Of a stretch of 64,000 bases of DNA, positions 21,134 to 31,900 are shown piece after piece (the stretch's first letter is position 1; every line of letters begins with the position of its first letter). A program made the position numbers and the translations under genes. The notes beneath the pieces are model-generated. The model worked only from the letters and a program-made list of their open reading frames with translations. It ran no database searches and was not told the DNA's origin. Location of the stretch: NCBI RefSeq assembly GCF_902635505.1, contig NC_045426.1, forward strand, positions 360,703,138 through 360,767,137, written 5' to 3'. Source of the stretch: Sarcophilus harrisii. Lineage: Eukaryota; Chordata; Mammalia; Dasyuromorphia; Dasyuridae.

Positions 21134-24100
21134 TTATCTCTCTCATTAGGAAATAAGCTTACTTTAATTCAGGCATGTAAAGTACTTAAAGAGTAATGCT
21201 ATCAGCCAAAAGACAAGTATTTACAGAATACTTATTACTTAGGGGCGCTCCACTTTGGTACTGAAAAGGCATAAGACTGGTTTCTGCTATAAAGAAGCTT
21301 ATGATCTATTTGTGGAGACAGGATTCACATAGAGAGCAATGCATGGCAGCATGTAATTAAGAGTAACTTCTTTGCTTTAGAATGGAAGAGCTGTAGGAAT
21401 TCAGAAGACAGGGAAATCAGAGAAAACTAAAACGAGCAGAGAATGCTTGTCCAGGTGAGTTGCTGGCACTCGACCTGGGCCTTGGAGGATGCAGATTTGT
21501 TTAGGCTGAATATAGAAGGCATTCCAGCCAGGGAGAACAATATGAGGAAAGGAGAAAATCAATCTGACAAAAATAGAAGGTGCCACACTTGGCAAGTCAG
21601 GCACAACACCCCCAGCTAGGTGTAGAATTCCTTCCACGATCTGGACTCTAACTGACCTTTCTAGCCTTCCTGGTCATTACTATTTTATATGCATCTCAAC
21701 TGCAAACAAACCTGGCCTTTCCCCCACACCACCCCTTTGCTCATTAGTCAAAAGGCATTTTTCTGTTAAAATGAAACTATCTCATTTGAAAGGGACTTCT
21801 ATTCCAACAGGAGTTGGCATATACATATATATGTACACACAGAATATAATGGAAATAAAAATAAAGGTAAAGTAGTTTAATACAAAATGGATGGCAAAGG
21901 TGGAGGGAATAAGGTGGGGAAAGGTTTCATGCAGGTGTTATCTGAGCTGCAACCTGAAGGAGAGCTAGAGAAGAAGTGCACTCCAGGGATGGAAGATGAC
22001 TACTGCAAGGAGGAACAGAAGAGAGATGAAGGACTGTGTGTAAGCAATGGAGAGGTGGCTGGTCTGGCTGTACTATAGGGTATGAAAGGGTTAGAGAAGG
22101 AGCCTGGAAATGTCCCCTGGGGTCAGGCTGTGAAGGAATGAACAGAAGAATGTGCATTTTATCCTGCTGGGGACAAAAGGGGGCTGGGAGAATTGAACAG
22201 TAGCACACGTCTCCTGGTCTGTACTGGGCAGCCCCTTCTCTGTTCATCACATAGTGTCAGCGTAGCTGCCAGGGGCTACTGTTCCTGGCTGACACTCCCT
22301 TAAGCAGCCTTCTCTGGCCAAATTAACTGGCCTATTGCTGGGGGCAAATAACATTACCTACCCCTCTCTGTACAAACTACTTATCCCAAGGACTTGGTTC
22401 CTATCCCATCCCTGCTTCTAGGAATCCCTCGCTCCCCTCAAGGCTCAATAAGTGTCATTCCTTCAAGAGGCTTTTCCTAATGTCTCATTTGTAACTGTTC
22501 TCCCCTGCATTTATATATATGAAATTATATATTAGATTGTGAGTTCCTTGAAGATAGCGACTTTCTTTGGCCTCTTTTTGTATCTCCAGTGTTAAACACA
22601 GAACCTGGCACATAATAGATGTTTAATAAGAGCCTACTGAATAAAATGTGTCCCAAACAGAAAAACTCATTATATTCCCTCCCCACATCCAACCTCTCCT
22701 ACCTCCAACCCTCCAGAGAGAGCAGAGCCCAACCCTAACAAAGTTAAAGTCAAAACACAGGCTGGAAAAATGAACAACAAACAACAACAACAAAACTTGA
22801 CAATAATAAACTTCTCTGCTGACAAGGAAACTAAAGATACAAATTCAGAAGAAGGTAATACCTTGAAAACATCTACAAACAAGACCTCAAAGAAAACCAC
22901 AAATTGAACATAAGCCCCAAAATAATTCTTACAAAAGCTTAAAAAAGCAATTTTTTTAAAAAACTAAAAAGGTTTTAAACTCAAATAAAAAGAGAGGAAA
23001 AAAGGGAATATGAAGGTAAGCAATGCAAGAATATTTTAAAGAGAATTAACAGTTTGGTAAAACAAGGTACAAAAAAATACCGAAGAAAATAACTTCTTAA
23101 TAATTACAATTGGCCAAATGGTAAGAGATGTACAAATTCTTCCTGAAGAAAATAATTCCCTAAATATTAAAACTGGTCAAGCAGAAGCTAATGACTCCAT
23201 GAGACATCAAGAAACAATAAAACAAAGTAAAAAGCTGAAAAAAGTAGAAGAAAATGTGGAATATTTCAGAGGAGAAAAAAAACTGACCTGGAAAAAAAGA
23301 TTAGGAGACAATTTAGAAATTATTAGACAACTTGAAAGCCAGGATTTAAAAAAGAACCTAGATATCATATTTTAAGAATTTATAAATGAAAACTGTCTAG
23401 ATATCTTAGAGCCAAGGCAAATTAGAAACTGAAAGAATTCACCAATCACCTCCTGAAAATAATCCCTAAATGAAAATTCCCAGGAATGTCAATTTCTAGA
23501 GCTCCTGGGTCAAAGAGAGAATACTGTAAGTATCCAGAAAGAAATTATCCAAATGAAGTAAGGCTCACACAAGATTTAACAGCTACCACCAAAAAGGATC
23601 AAAAGGACTTGGAATAAAATATTCCAGAAGGGAAAGAAGATAGGATATCAACCAAAAATAACTTATCCAGCAAAAGTAAGTATAATCCAAAGGGGAGAAA
23701 TATTCATTTAATGACATAGAGCACTTTCAAACATTCCTAATGAAAATTGATTCCAGACTCAAACAGAAAAATCTGACATTTAAACACATGATTTAAGAAG
23801 AATATAAAAAGGTAATCGTGAAAGAGAAATCATAAAGGATTCAATAAGGTTAAGCTATTTATATTACTATAAGGGAGGAGGATACATGTAACTGAAGAAC
23901 CTAACCATTATTAAGGCAGTTAGGAGTCTACTCAGAGAGCATAGATGTGAGTCTATTTTGTTGGGATAATCTCAAAAGAAGAATGGAAGAGGGAGAGAGC
24001 AGGATGCTCTAGAAGAAAAGAAGAAGGAAGAGAAAGATTAAGAAAAAGAATCTCACATAAAAGAAACATGCAAGGCAATACTTTTTTTTTTTATTTAATA

Positions 24101-27100
24101 GCCTTTTATTTACAGGATATATACATGGGTAACTTTACAGCATTAACAATTAAGGCAATACTTTTAAGGTGGAGATGAAAATGATGAGGCAAAGTGGGCA
24201 AGATCTGAACCTCTCTCATGAACTGGTTCAAAGAAGAGAAAATATCTATCTATCCATGTGTCTACACAGTTGTGGGTATAGAAGTTCATCTTACTCTATA
24301 GGGAAGTAGAAAGAGAAGGAATTAAGAGAAAGGAGGGAGAAATTAAGGAGGAGGATAAATTAAAGGAAGCAGCAGTCAGAAGCAAAAGTGCCTTTTGAAG
24401 TGAGGATATGTAAAAAGAGAAGGATAAATACAAGAGAAAAATATTCTTTTTCAGTTATCAATCATAACTGTGAATGGGAATGGGATGAACTTATCTATAA
24501 AATGTAAGGAGATAGCAGAGTGGATTAGAAACTAGAACCCAACAATATATTCCTTACAAGAGACATACTTGAAAGAGAATGCATAGTTAAAATAAAGAGC
24601 TAGAACAGAATTTATTAAGTTTTATCTGAAGCAAAAAAGTGAGAGATAGCAATCATCATTTCAGACAAACAAAAAGCAAAACCAGACATAATTAAATGAG
24701 AGAAAGTACATCTTGTTAAAAGAAATCTTAGACAATGAATTGGTATCAATACTAAATACATTTGCACCAAAATAACACAGCATCCAAATTATTGAAAGAA
24801 AAGTTAATTGATTTATAAGAGGAAATAGACAGTAAAACTATACTAGAGGGAGACTTCAATTTATCTCCTTGTAAATTAGATAAATCTAACCATTAAAAAA
24901 AAGAAAAAATTTAAAGAGATGAATAGAATTTTTAAAAGTTAGCTAAAATAAAGCTCTGGGGAATACTAAAAGGAAATGAAAATAATTATACTGTTTTTTG
25001 TCAGCTGTACATGACAACTTCAAAAAAAAATGACCCTTTACAAAGGCATAAAAACAAACAAATGCAGAAAAGTAGATATATTAAATGTACCCTTTTTGAA
25101 TCATGATATAAGAAAAATTAAATTCAATAAAGGTTCTTGGAAACAGATTAAAAATTAGCTGGAAACTAAATAATCTAATCCTCAGAAATGAGATCAAAGA
25201 ACAAATTAAAGAAATATTCATTAATGTTAATAAAGAGTATAATAACAATGAGATGGCATACCAAAATTTGTGGCGTGCAGCCAAAGCAGTACATAGGGGA
25301 AAATTTCTATGTCTAAATGCTTACATAAATAAGAGAGAGAGAGAATAGATCAATAAATCTGATAAGTAACTTATTCAAAAGAACATTAAAATACCCAATT
25401 AAACACCAAAATAGAATTACTAAAAATTAAAAGAGAGATTAGTAAAACTGAAAGTAAAAACAATAACACTGAATTGATAAATAAATCTAGAAGTTGGTTT
25501 TACGAAAAAAAAAAAAAAGATAAAATAGTGGCTAATTTGATTTTTTTAAAGGAAGAAAACGAAATTTCTTTACCAAAAATGAAAAAGGTAAATGCACAAG
25601 CAATGAACATGAAATTAAAGTAATTATTAGAAGCTATTTTGCCCAGTTATGTGCCAATAAAACGACAATTTAGGTGAAATGGATGAATATATTGTGGTTC
25701 ATTTATTTCAATTTTGACAGACTCTTTGTGACCCCATTTAAAGTTTTCTTGGCAAAGATACTTCATTGGTTTGCCATTTCCTTATCCAGCTCATTTTACA
25801 GATGAGGAACTAAGGCAAAGAGAGTTAAAGTGATTTGCCTGGGGTGATACAGCTACTAAGTGCATCAGGCCAGATTTTAATTTGGGAAGATGAGTCTTCA
25901 GGTTCAGAACTCTATCCACTGCGCCACCTAGCTGCCCATAGATGAATATCTATAAAAATATAAATTGCCCATTTTCATAGAACTGAAATAGAATACTTTA
26001 GCCCTATCATTTAAAAAAAAGACATAAACAAGCTCTCTAAAGGGAAAAAAACCTTAAGGACTGGATGGATTTACAAGCAAATTCTACCAAACCTCTAAAG
26101 AACAATGAAATCCCAAATTATACAAACTGTTTGAAAAAGTAGGTAAAGAAGTCCTACCAGTTTGTTCTATGACACAAATAGCTTGATAACTAAACCAGAG
26201 AAAACAGCAAAAGAGAACTATAGAACAATTTCCCTAATGAATATTTATTCAAAAATCTAAATAAAATATTAGCAAGAAGATAACAGCAATATATCACAAA
26301 GACCTACACTATGACCAATTGAGATTTACATTAAGAATGCAAGGCTGTCTCAATATTAGGAAAACTATAAACATAACTAATCATATCAATAACAAAAACA
26401 AAAATATGATTATATCAATAGGAAAAAGCTTTTGACAAAATACAATATCTATTCCTATTAAGAATACTAGAAATCATAAAAGTAATGTAGCTTTTCTTTT
26501 TAAGAAAAATTTTAAAAGCTTTTTATTTTTCAAAATAGTGGACAATTCTTCAACATTAGCTCTTGCAATTAAGATAACTCTGAGATACTACTACACACTT
26601 CTCCCATTGGCTAAGATGACAGGAAAAGATAATGACAAATGTTGGAGGGGATGTGGGAAAACTGGGACACTGATACATTATTGGTGGAACTGTGAATGGA
26701 GAGCAATTCTGGAGAGCAATTTGGAACTATGCTCAAAAAGTTATCAAACTGTGTGTACCGTTTGATCCAGCAGTGTTTGTACTGGGATTATATCCCAAAG
26801 AGATCTTAAAGGAAGATAAAGGATTCACATGTGCAAAAATGTTTGCGTGGCAGCCCTTTTTGTAGTGGCAAGAAACTGGAAACTGAATGGATGCCCATCA
26901 GTTGGAGAATGGCTGAATAAATTATGGTACATAAATGTTATAGAATTATTGTTCTGTAAGAAACAACCAGCAGAATGATTTCAGAGAGGCCTGGAGAGAC
27001 TTATATGCTCTGATGCTAAGTGAAATGAGCAGAACCAGGAGATCATTATACATAGCAAGAACAAAACTATATGATGATCAATTCTGATGGATGTGGCTCT

Positions 27101-30100
27101 CTTCAACAATGAGATGATTCAGACCAATTCCACTTGTTCATTGATGAAGAGAGCCATTTACACCCAGGAAGAGGAACTGAGTGTAAACCACAATATAGCA
27201 TTCTCATTCTCTCTGTTATTATTTGCTTACATTTTTGTTTTCATTCTCAGGTTTTTTCTTTCTTTCTAGATCTGATTTTTCTTGTACAGCAAGATAACTG
27301 TTATATATGTATACATATATTGTATTTAACACATATTTCAACATATTTAACACGTATTGGACTACCTGCCATCTAGAGGAGGGAGTGGGGGGGAAGGAGG
27401 GAAAAACTGGCTATAATAATAAAAAATACATTAAAAAAAAAAAAAACATTAGCCCTTGCAAAACCCTATGTTCCAATTTCCTCCCCCTTCCCCTACGCCC
27501 TACCCTAGATGGCAAGTAGTCAATATATGTTAAACATGGTAGAAACATGTTAAATCCAATATACGTATATTTATACAATTGAGCTTTTCTTAAAATAAGC
27601 AGTATCTATCTAAAAATAAGCAGTATCTATCTAAAAATAAGAGTAATCATTTCCTGTAATAATGACAAACTAGAAGCCTTTCCAGTAAGATCAGAGGTGA
27701 AGCAAGGATGCCCTTTATCACCACTTTATTCAATATTGTTTTAGAAATGCTAGTTATAGCAATGAGACAAAAAAAAGAAAAAGAAAAAAAGAAATTGAAG
27801 GAAAAAACATAGGCAACAAGGAAACAAGATTATCACTTTCTGCAGAAGGTGAGGTCCTGTGTAACTAGGTGGGGTTAATCAGAGAAAGCCTCAAGTACTC
27901 ATCACACTTAGAGAATTGAAGAGAAATGACTAAAAACTAAATGAAACAACTTTAGCAGTTACAGGATATAAAATAAACCCAGCCAAATCATCAGCATTTC
28001 TACATATTACCAATAAAACCTTGCAGGAAGATATGTAAAATAACTGTAGAGTACAAAATACTTGGGAGTTCACTTGCTAAGATGTTGTTGTCTGCTTGCA
28101 AGTAAATTTGACTGAAGTGAGAGAGGGCTGGGCAGGGCCAACTGCCTCCCTCTCTCCTCGGGACACATCACTAGATGTGGATCAAGACAAGTGGAGATGG
28201 CCCTGGGCCTTATTCTAAGATCTTTCCCAAGTCTGTCTGAGGCAGTGCCCATTCTGTGATTAAAGCTAGGTAAGAAATGAGACAAAGAATGACCTTTTTT
28301 ACCCAGAGGGAAAAAAATCTGAGAAGGGAGGATCCTCAGGGTTTCTGGCCAAAACTGAAACAAGTGCTATTTATACTCATTCTGAGCCATCAAGACACAC
28401 AGAACAATTATATGAACACAACTACAACACACTCCTCACACAAATAAAGATAGATCTAAATAACTGGAGTGTTATTAAATGCCTATGGGTAATCAGAGAC
28501 AATAGCAATAATGACAATTCTACCCAAGTTAACTTATTAACTCAGTACAAAATCAATTAAATTACTATATAGAAATAGAAAAAATAAGAAGATTCATCAG
28601 AGGAACAAAAAGTTAAGAATTTCAAGGCAATCAATGAGAAAAAATGACATGGCAGCCTACCAGTACTAGATCTCAAACTATATTACAATTTGTTACTCTA
28701 AGAAATAGGTTGGTTGGATTCCAATAGACTTGTGTTGTAGAGAGCCATATGTATCCAGAGAGAGGTCTATGGGGACTGAATGTGGATATCAATATAGTAT
28801 TTTCACCTTTTTCTTGTTGTTTGATTGCTTTCTATCTTTCTCATTTCTTTTTGATTCTTCTTTCTTTCTTTCTTTTTGAGCAGCATGATAATTGTGTAAA
28901 TATGTATAGAAGAATTGTGCATGTTTAATATATACTGGATAACTTGCTATCTATGGGAGGCTATTATTTAAAAAAAAAAAAAGTTGGTTGATTAACATAA
29001 TCAATTTGGTACATAATACAGAAGCGAATATGCACAGTAACCTAGAGTTTGAGATTTGTTAATGATTTACCAGCTAGAATTAATAAATTAATTATCCATA
29101 AACTGCCTCTTAGATTTTTCATTGATACATTAGAGAATGCAAATTAAATCAACTTTCAAGTACCACTTTACACCCTTCAAAATAGCTAAAATGACAGAAA
29201 AATAAACAAAAATGAAATAAAACTATCACTTTTTGCAGAAGATATGCTATTCCTAGGGAATCCCAGATGAAAGAAAAACAAAATGACAAATGTTGGAAGG
29301 GATGTGGGAAAATGGGGATAGGAAATACAGTTGGTGGGGCTAATCCTACTATTCTAGAGAACAATATAAAACTATGCCCAAAGGGCAATAAAATTATGTA
29401 AACCATTTGATGCAGCAATATTGCTACTAGGTCTCTACTTTATGGAGATCAAAGAAAAGAGAAGAGGACTTAATTGTACAAAAATATTTATAAAAGCAAT
29501 TTTTGAGGTAGCAAAAAATTGGAAACTGAATGGCTAAACAAGTTGTAGTATACAATTGTGATGAACTAACTATTGTGTGGTAAGAAATGATGAAGGGAAT
29601 GATTTTTTAAAAACCTGAGAAGACTTATATGAACTGATGCAAAGTAAGCAGTACAAGAACAATTAATTTACACAAAAATAAGCAATATTATAAGGAAAAT
29701 CAACTGTGAAAAATGTAGGTACTCTGATCAATACAATAATCCATTGTCAAAGGACTCATCCTATAAAATGCTATCCAACTCTAGATACAGAACTGACATA
29801 CTCAGAGTGTAGAACAAAGTATATATTTTTTTCTTTCTGTTTTTTGGAAGAACATAGCTAACTGTTTCATATTTCTTGCCTTTTCAATGGATGGGGGAAG
29901 ACATGGAAGGAAGGGGTGAATGTAGAATTTAAAAAAAAATTTAATAATTCAACTCATCAAAATCCTATTTATTCTTTAAAGCTCAATACAAATCTCACTC
30001 TCCTTATGAAAGCTTCCCCAATTGCCTCAGATACAGGCATCTGTATGCCTCTCGATGTTTTTATCATTCTCATCACAATGATCAAAATCAGTATAGCATT

Positions 30101-30494
30101 TATTTCAGGAATTCCATGAGGTCAAGGATTTTCTTACACAGCTTTACATCCCCAAGCAACTGGGCAAAGTGTCTTACAGGGAATAAGCACTTCATAAACA
30201 TCTGGTGAATGAGAAAGTAGTCTGAAGAGGCAACAGTCTGGGTTAAAGAACCTTGAAAAATAGACAAAATGATGGAATTTTAAAGAGATTCTCAACAATA
30301 AAAGAAGTATTTGAGATAAAATGACTGACCTGCTTTCAGTTGGCTTTTCATGAACTGCGTTTGTGTCCCTTCCCCACAGTCAAAGAGCCAGCAGGTACCT
30401 TCACACCGGAGAGCTACAGCAGAAGCTCCCCTGGTAGGTGATGGGTATGCAGAGCCCGTTCCCAGGAAGGTGACATCCATGGCCATCTTCCACC
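15801..30494 (-). CDS. ELAC1: ELAC1, zinc phosphodiesterase (tRNase Z short form), complete coding sequence in three exons
   Basis: Metallo-beta-lactamase-fold endoribonuclease that matures or repairs tRNA 3' ends. The vertebrate short form is cytosolic/nuclear and is reported to remove 2',3'-cyclic phosphate from tRNAs cut during ribosome quality control. Coding exons read on the minus strand are 30486-30330 (ATG at 30486), 17670-17203 and 16282-15801 (TGA at 15803-15801). Together they are 1107 nt, giving 368 residues against 363 in human. Both introns have GT-AG ends and phases that fit exactly. The N-terminus is M-A-M-D-V-T-F-L-G-T-G, and HLHGDH is at residues 62-67. H182, D253 (in LGDCS) and H313 (in LTHFSQRY) complete the seven zinc ligands known for the human protein. 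HEATLD is at 274-279 and GHS at 290-292. No targeting peptide is visible, unlike ELAC2. The C-terminus runs about five residues past the human end. It looks intact and functional. Confidence 0.97.
17203..17670 (-). CDS. ELAC1: ELAC1 exon 3 (residues 53-209) with the HxHxDH metal site
   Basis: Acceptor AG is at 17672-17671; its polypyrimidine tract is short and A-rich, weaker than the others. The exon opens with GG, completing glycine 53, then R-I-T-K-I-F-I-T-H-L-H-G-D-H. It carries four zinc ligands of the HLHGDH box and H182 in LFHRIPSFGF. The donor is a perfect GTAAGT at 17202. The length of 468 nt keeps the frame with both neighbours. Confidence 0.95.
17860..17985 (+). repeat. MIR/CORE-SINE remnant
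   Basis: CACAGAATAGTGGAAGGGGT head, TGGGTCCAAGTTCTG and a decayed CORE (TTGGGCATATTACTTAACCT). Confidence 0.5.
18228..18276. repeat. (AAAC)n low-complexity tract
   Basis: AAACAAACAAACAAAC followed by an A-rich run. A similar tract is at 20325-20355. Confidence 0.8.
19375..19740 (+). repeat. MIR/CORE-SINE type copies, tandem or interrupted
   Basis: CTGTGGGCAAATTAATTAAC core and GAAATGGGGACTC, then a second piece with TCCTCAGCTGTACCATGGGG and CTATGTAAATGTGAGCTGTT tail. Confidence 0.5.
20520..20765 (-). repeat. Antisense L1 3' end
   Basis: Poly-T, then ATTTTCAAAACATATGTATG, a CCCTCCCTTCCTCCC block, TAGATGGTAAGTAATCCAGT and TGCTGCACAAGAAAAATCAG: the reversed marsupial L1 tail. Confidence 0.75.
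20850..21082 (-). repeat. Left arm of an inverted duplication (L3-like sequence)
   Basis: The reverse complement of this segment matches 21840-22079 at roughly nine positions in ten, from ATAAAGGTAAAGTAG to GGCTGGTCTGGCTGTACT. Both arms contain ACTCCAGGGATGGAAGATGA. The outward ends coincide. Confidence 0.85.
21083..21128. repeat. (TA)n microsatellite
   Basis: About 22 uninterrupted TA units, next to the inner end of the left inverted arm. Confidence 0.95.
21180..21640 (+). repeat. L3/CR1-type fragment in the loop between inverted arms
   Basis: GTATTTACAGAATACTTATT, TATAAAGAAGCTTATGATCT, GAAGGCATTCCAGCCAGGGA follow the L3-type order. The loop up to 21840 shows nothing else recognisable. Confidence 0.45.
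21840..22240 (+). repeat. Right arm of the inverted duplication (21840-22079) running into further L3-like sequence
   Basis: Matches the reverse complement of 20850-21082. It continues past the arm to 22240 with L3-like text (AGAAGAATGTGCATTTTATC). The arm is open for 63 codons from ATGGATGGCAAAGG in both copies, but the sequence is repeat-derived and I do not call a gene. Confidence 0.8.
22450..22640 (+). repeat. L2 3' end
   Basis: GGCTTTTCCTAATGTCTCAT, GATTGTGAGTTCCTTGAAGA, TTTGTATCTCCAGTGTTAAA and CACATAATAGATGTTTAATA. Confidence 0.75.
24086..24151 (-). repeat. 66-bp young L1-type 3' end inserted in the old L1
   Basis: Poly-T, then TTTAATAGCCTTTTATTTAC and 'GGTAACTTTACAGCATTAAC'. It is identical over nearly its whole non-T length to the start of 62743-63011. 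It is flanked by a perfect 14-bp duplication AAGGCAATACTTTT (24072-24085 and 24152-24165). Confidence 0.85.
25691..25940 (-). repeat. CORE-SINE with RTE/BovB-type tail inserted in L1 ORF2
   Basis: Tail TCTTTGTGACCCCATTTAAA, TTGGCAAAGATACTTCATTG, CORE, head ending TGCGCCACCTAGCTGCCC. Direct repeats GATGAATAT lie at 25682-25690 and 25941-25949. Confidence 0.85.
26499..27581 (-). repeat. Antisense L1 3' end inserted in the old L1 (middle layer of a three-layer nest)
   Basis: Left part 26499-26568 (AAAAGCTTTTTATTTTTCAA) and right part 27463-27581 (CTATGTTCCAATTTCCTCCC, CCTAGATGGCAAGTAG) are one antisense tail. Flanking AGCTTTTCTT copies at 26489-26498 and 27582-27591 are the likely target duplication. 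Confidence 0.75.
26569..27445 (+). repeat. Sense 5'-truncated L1 inside the antisense L1 (inner layer)
   Basis: ORF2 C-terminal text (C-W-R-G-C-G-K-T-G-T-L-I-H, then WKL and EWLNK-type words) and the standard 3' UTR ending in an A-run. A 17-bp duplication, AACATTAGCTCTTGCAA (26552-26568) and AACATTAGCCCTTGCAA (27446-27462), differs at one base. Confidence 0.85.
27592..27636. repeat. Short tandem duplication, two units of about 21 bp
   Basis: AAAATAAGCAGTATCTATCT is repeated in direct tandem within the old L1 ORF2 sequence. Confidence 0.85.
28076..28365 (+). repeat. Second SINE type, copy 2, inside the old L1
   Basis: GTTGTCTGCTTGCAAG, GAAGTGAGAGAGGGCTGGGC, AGATGTGGATCAAGACAAGT and GGAGATGGCCCTGGGCC parallel the copy at 12225-12440. 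The part after 28250 is unassigned. Confidence 0.55.
28721..28982 (+). repeat. L1 3' end inserted in the old L1
   Basis: GAGAGGTCTATGGGGACTGA, T-rich block, GAGCAGCATGATAATTGTG, and an A-run tail at 28968-28982. The target repeat GTTGGTTG is at 28709-28716 and 28983-28990. Confidence 0.75.
29945..30215 (+). repeat. L2 3' end
   Basis: AAAGCTCAATACAAATCTCA, TATGAAAGCTTCCCCAATTG, ATTCCATGAGGTCAAGG and AAGCACTTCATAAACATCTG. Confidence 0.7.
30330..30494 (-). CDS. ELAC1: ELAC1 exon 2 (first coding exon, residues 1-53)
   Basis: Acceptor AG at 30496-30495 follows a strong T-rich tract. Eight 5' UTR bases precede the ATG at 30486-30484. A second ATG two codons later gives M-A-M-D, against M-S-M-D in human. 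The exon holds the first beta strands with LGTG and the FDCGEGTQ segment, and ends in GCAG with donor GTCAGT at 30329. The glycine 53 codon is split after its first base. The reading frame stays open upstream of the acceptor, but that sequence is intron. Confidence 0.95.
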
Positions 30495-30742
30495 CTGGAA
30501 CAACAAAAAAGAATCCTAAGATCTCTGTACATCCTAAATCACCAACCGGTAACCCTGGAGATGTTACTGCTAGAAAGTGAATGACATTCTGGGTATTAGT
30601 GTCCTCCATGAAGCAATTCAATATTGTAGTGTTACACACAAACACAGGGTAAACTTCTAAATCATTCAGGGCTCAAAAAGTTCTTTTTTTCTGTATATTT
30701 TCATTTCATTTGGTGTTTCCTAATTTCATACAAAAACATTTT

Positions 30743-31900
30743 TCTTTTTATTTATTATTATAGCTTTTTATTTACAAAACATATGCATGGGTAATTTTTC
30801 AACATTGGCCTTGCTAAATCTTCTGTTCCAACTTTTCCCCTCCTTCCCCCCATCCCCTCCCCTCCTAGATGGCAGATAGTGCAATACATGTTAAGGATGT
30901 TAAAGTATATGTTAAATTCAATATATGGATACATATTTATACAGTTATCTTGCTGCACAAGAAAAATCAGATCTAGAAAAAAAAGAAAAAAATCTGAGAA
31001 GGAAAACAAAAAGGCAAGCAAACAATAACAGAAAGAGTGGAAATGCTATGTTGTGATCCATACTCATTTCCCAGAGTTCTCTTTCTGGGTGTAGCTGACT
31101 TTCTTCATTACTGAACAACCGGAACTGGTTTGAATCATCTCCTTATTGAAGAGGGCCATGTCCACCAGAACTGATCATCATATAGTATTGTTGTTGAAGT
31201 GTATAACGATCTCTGGGTTCTGCTCTTTTCACTCAGCATCAGTTCATTTAGGACTCTCCAGACTTCTCTGTATTCATCCTGCTGGTCATTTCTTACAGAA
31301 CAATAATATTCCATAACATTAATATACCACAATTTGTTCAGCCATTCTCCATTTGATGGGCATCCATTCAATTTCCAGTTTCTAGCCACTACAAACAGGG
31401 CTGCCACAAACATTTTTGTGCATGTGGGTCCTTTTCCTCCTTTAAGATCTCTTTGGGATATGAGCCCAGTAGAAACACTGCTGGATCAATGGGTATGCAC
31501 AGTTTGATAATTTTTTGAGCACAGTTCCAAATCGCTCTCTAGAATGGTTGGATTTGTTCACAACTCCATCAACAATGTATCAATGTCCCAGTTTTCCCAC
31601 ATCCCCTCCAACATTCATCATTATCTTTTCCTGTCATCTTAGCCAATCTGACAGGTGTGTAGTGGTATCTCAGAGTTGTCTTAATTTGCATTACTCTGAT
31701 CAATAATGATTTGGAGCACCTTTTCATATGAGTAGAAATAGTTTCAATTTCATCATCCAAAAATTGTCTGTTTATATCCTTTGACCATTTATCAATTGGA
31801 GAATGGCTTGATTTCTCATAAATTTGAGTCAGTTCTCTATACATGTTGGAAATGAGGCCTTTATCAGAACCTTTGACTGTAAAAAGGTTTTCCCAGTTTA
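30743..31900 (-). repeat. 5'-truncated L1 (same strand as ELAC1) in intron 1
   Basis: Reads back from its tail (TTATAGCTTTTTATTTACAA) through the 3' UTR and ORF2 C-terminus. Minus-strand frames still read C-W-R-G-C-G-K-T-G-T-L-I-H-C and M-Q-I-K-T-T-L-R-Y-H-Y, the L1 ORF2 C-terminal zinc-binding region. An 18-bp flanking duplication, TTCATACAAAAACATTTT (30725-30742) and TTCATGCAAAAAGATTTT (31901-31918), differs at two bases. Confidence 0.9.

Larger units (their letters stand above)
22645..29940 (+). repeat. Old near-full-length L1, antisense to ELAC1, with several later insertions
   Basis: ORF1-derived part at about 22645-24040 (coiled-coil remnant open at 23118-23375, with N-D-S-M-R-H-Q-E-T-I-K-Q). 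ORF2 endonuclease text is at 24450-25000 (AACTGTGAATGGGAATGGGA). RT text resumes at 27640-27780 (GTGAAGCAAGGATGCCCTTT) and 28400-28700, the ORF2 C-terminus at 29120-29640, and an older-type 3' end at 29740-29940. Every reading frame is heavily decayed. About 6 kb remain after subtracting the inserts listed separately. Confidence 0.8.
17671..30329 (-). other. ELAC1: ELAC1 intron 2 (12.7 kb)
   Basis: Between the exon 2 donor GTCAGT and the exon 3 acceptor. About two thirds is interspersed repeat: CORE-SINEs, an L3-derived inverted duplication, L2 pieces and a large L1 antisense to the gene. The stretches 17990-18230, 18280-19370 and 19741-20280 show no recognisable repeat or coding signal. Confidence 0.85.

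Noticed and set aside
20849-22078. Two similar 63-codon frames on opposite strands, considered as a small gene pair
   Set aside because: They are the two arms of an inverted duplication of L3-like repeat. No start context, intron or known domain supports a protein.
22645-29940. Possibility of an intact, active L1
   Set aside because: Only short frames remain in ORF1 and ORF2 regions and later elements interrupt it repeatedly.
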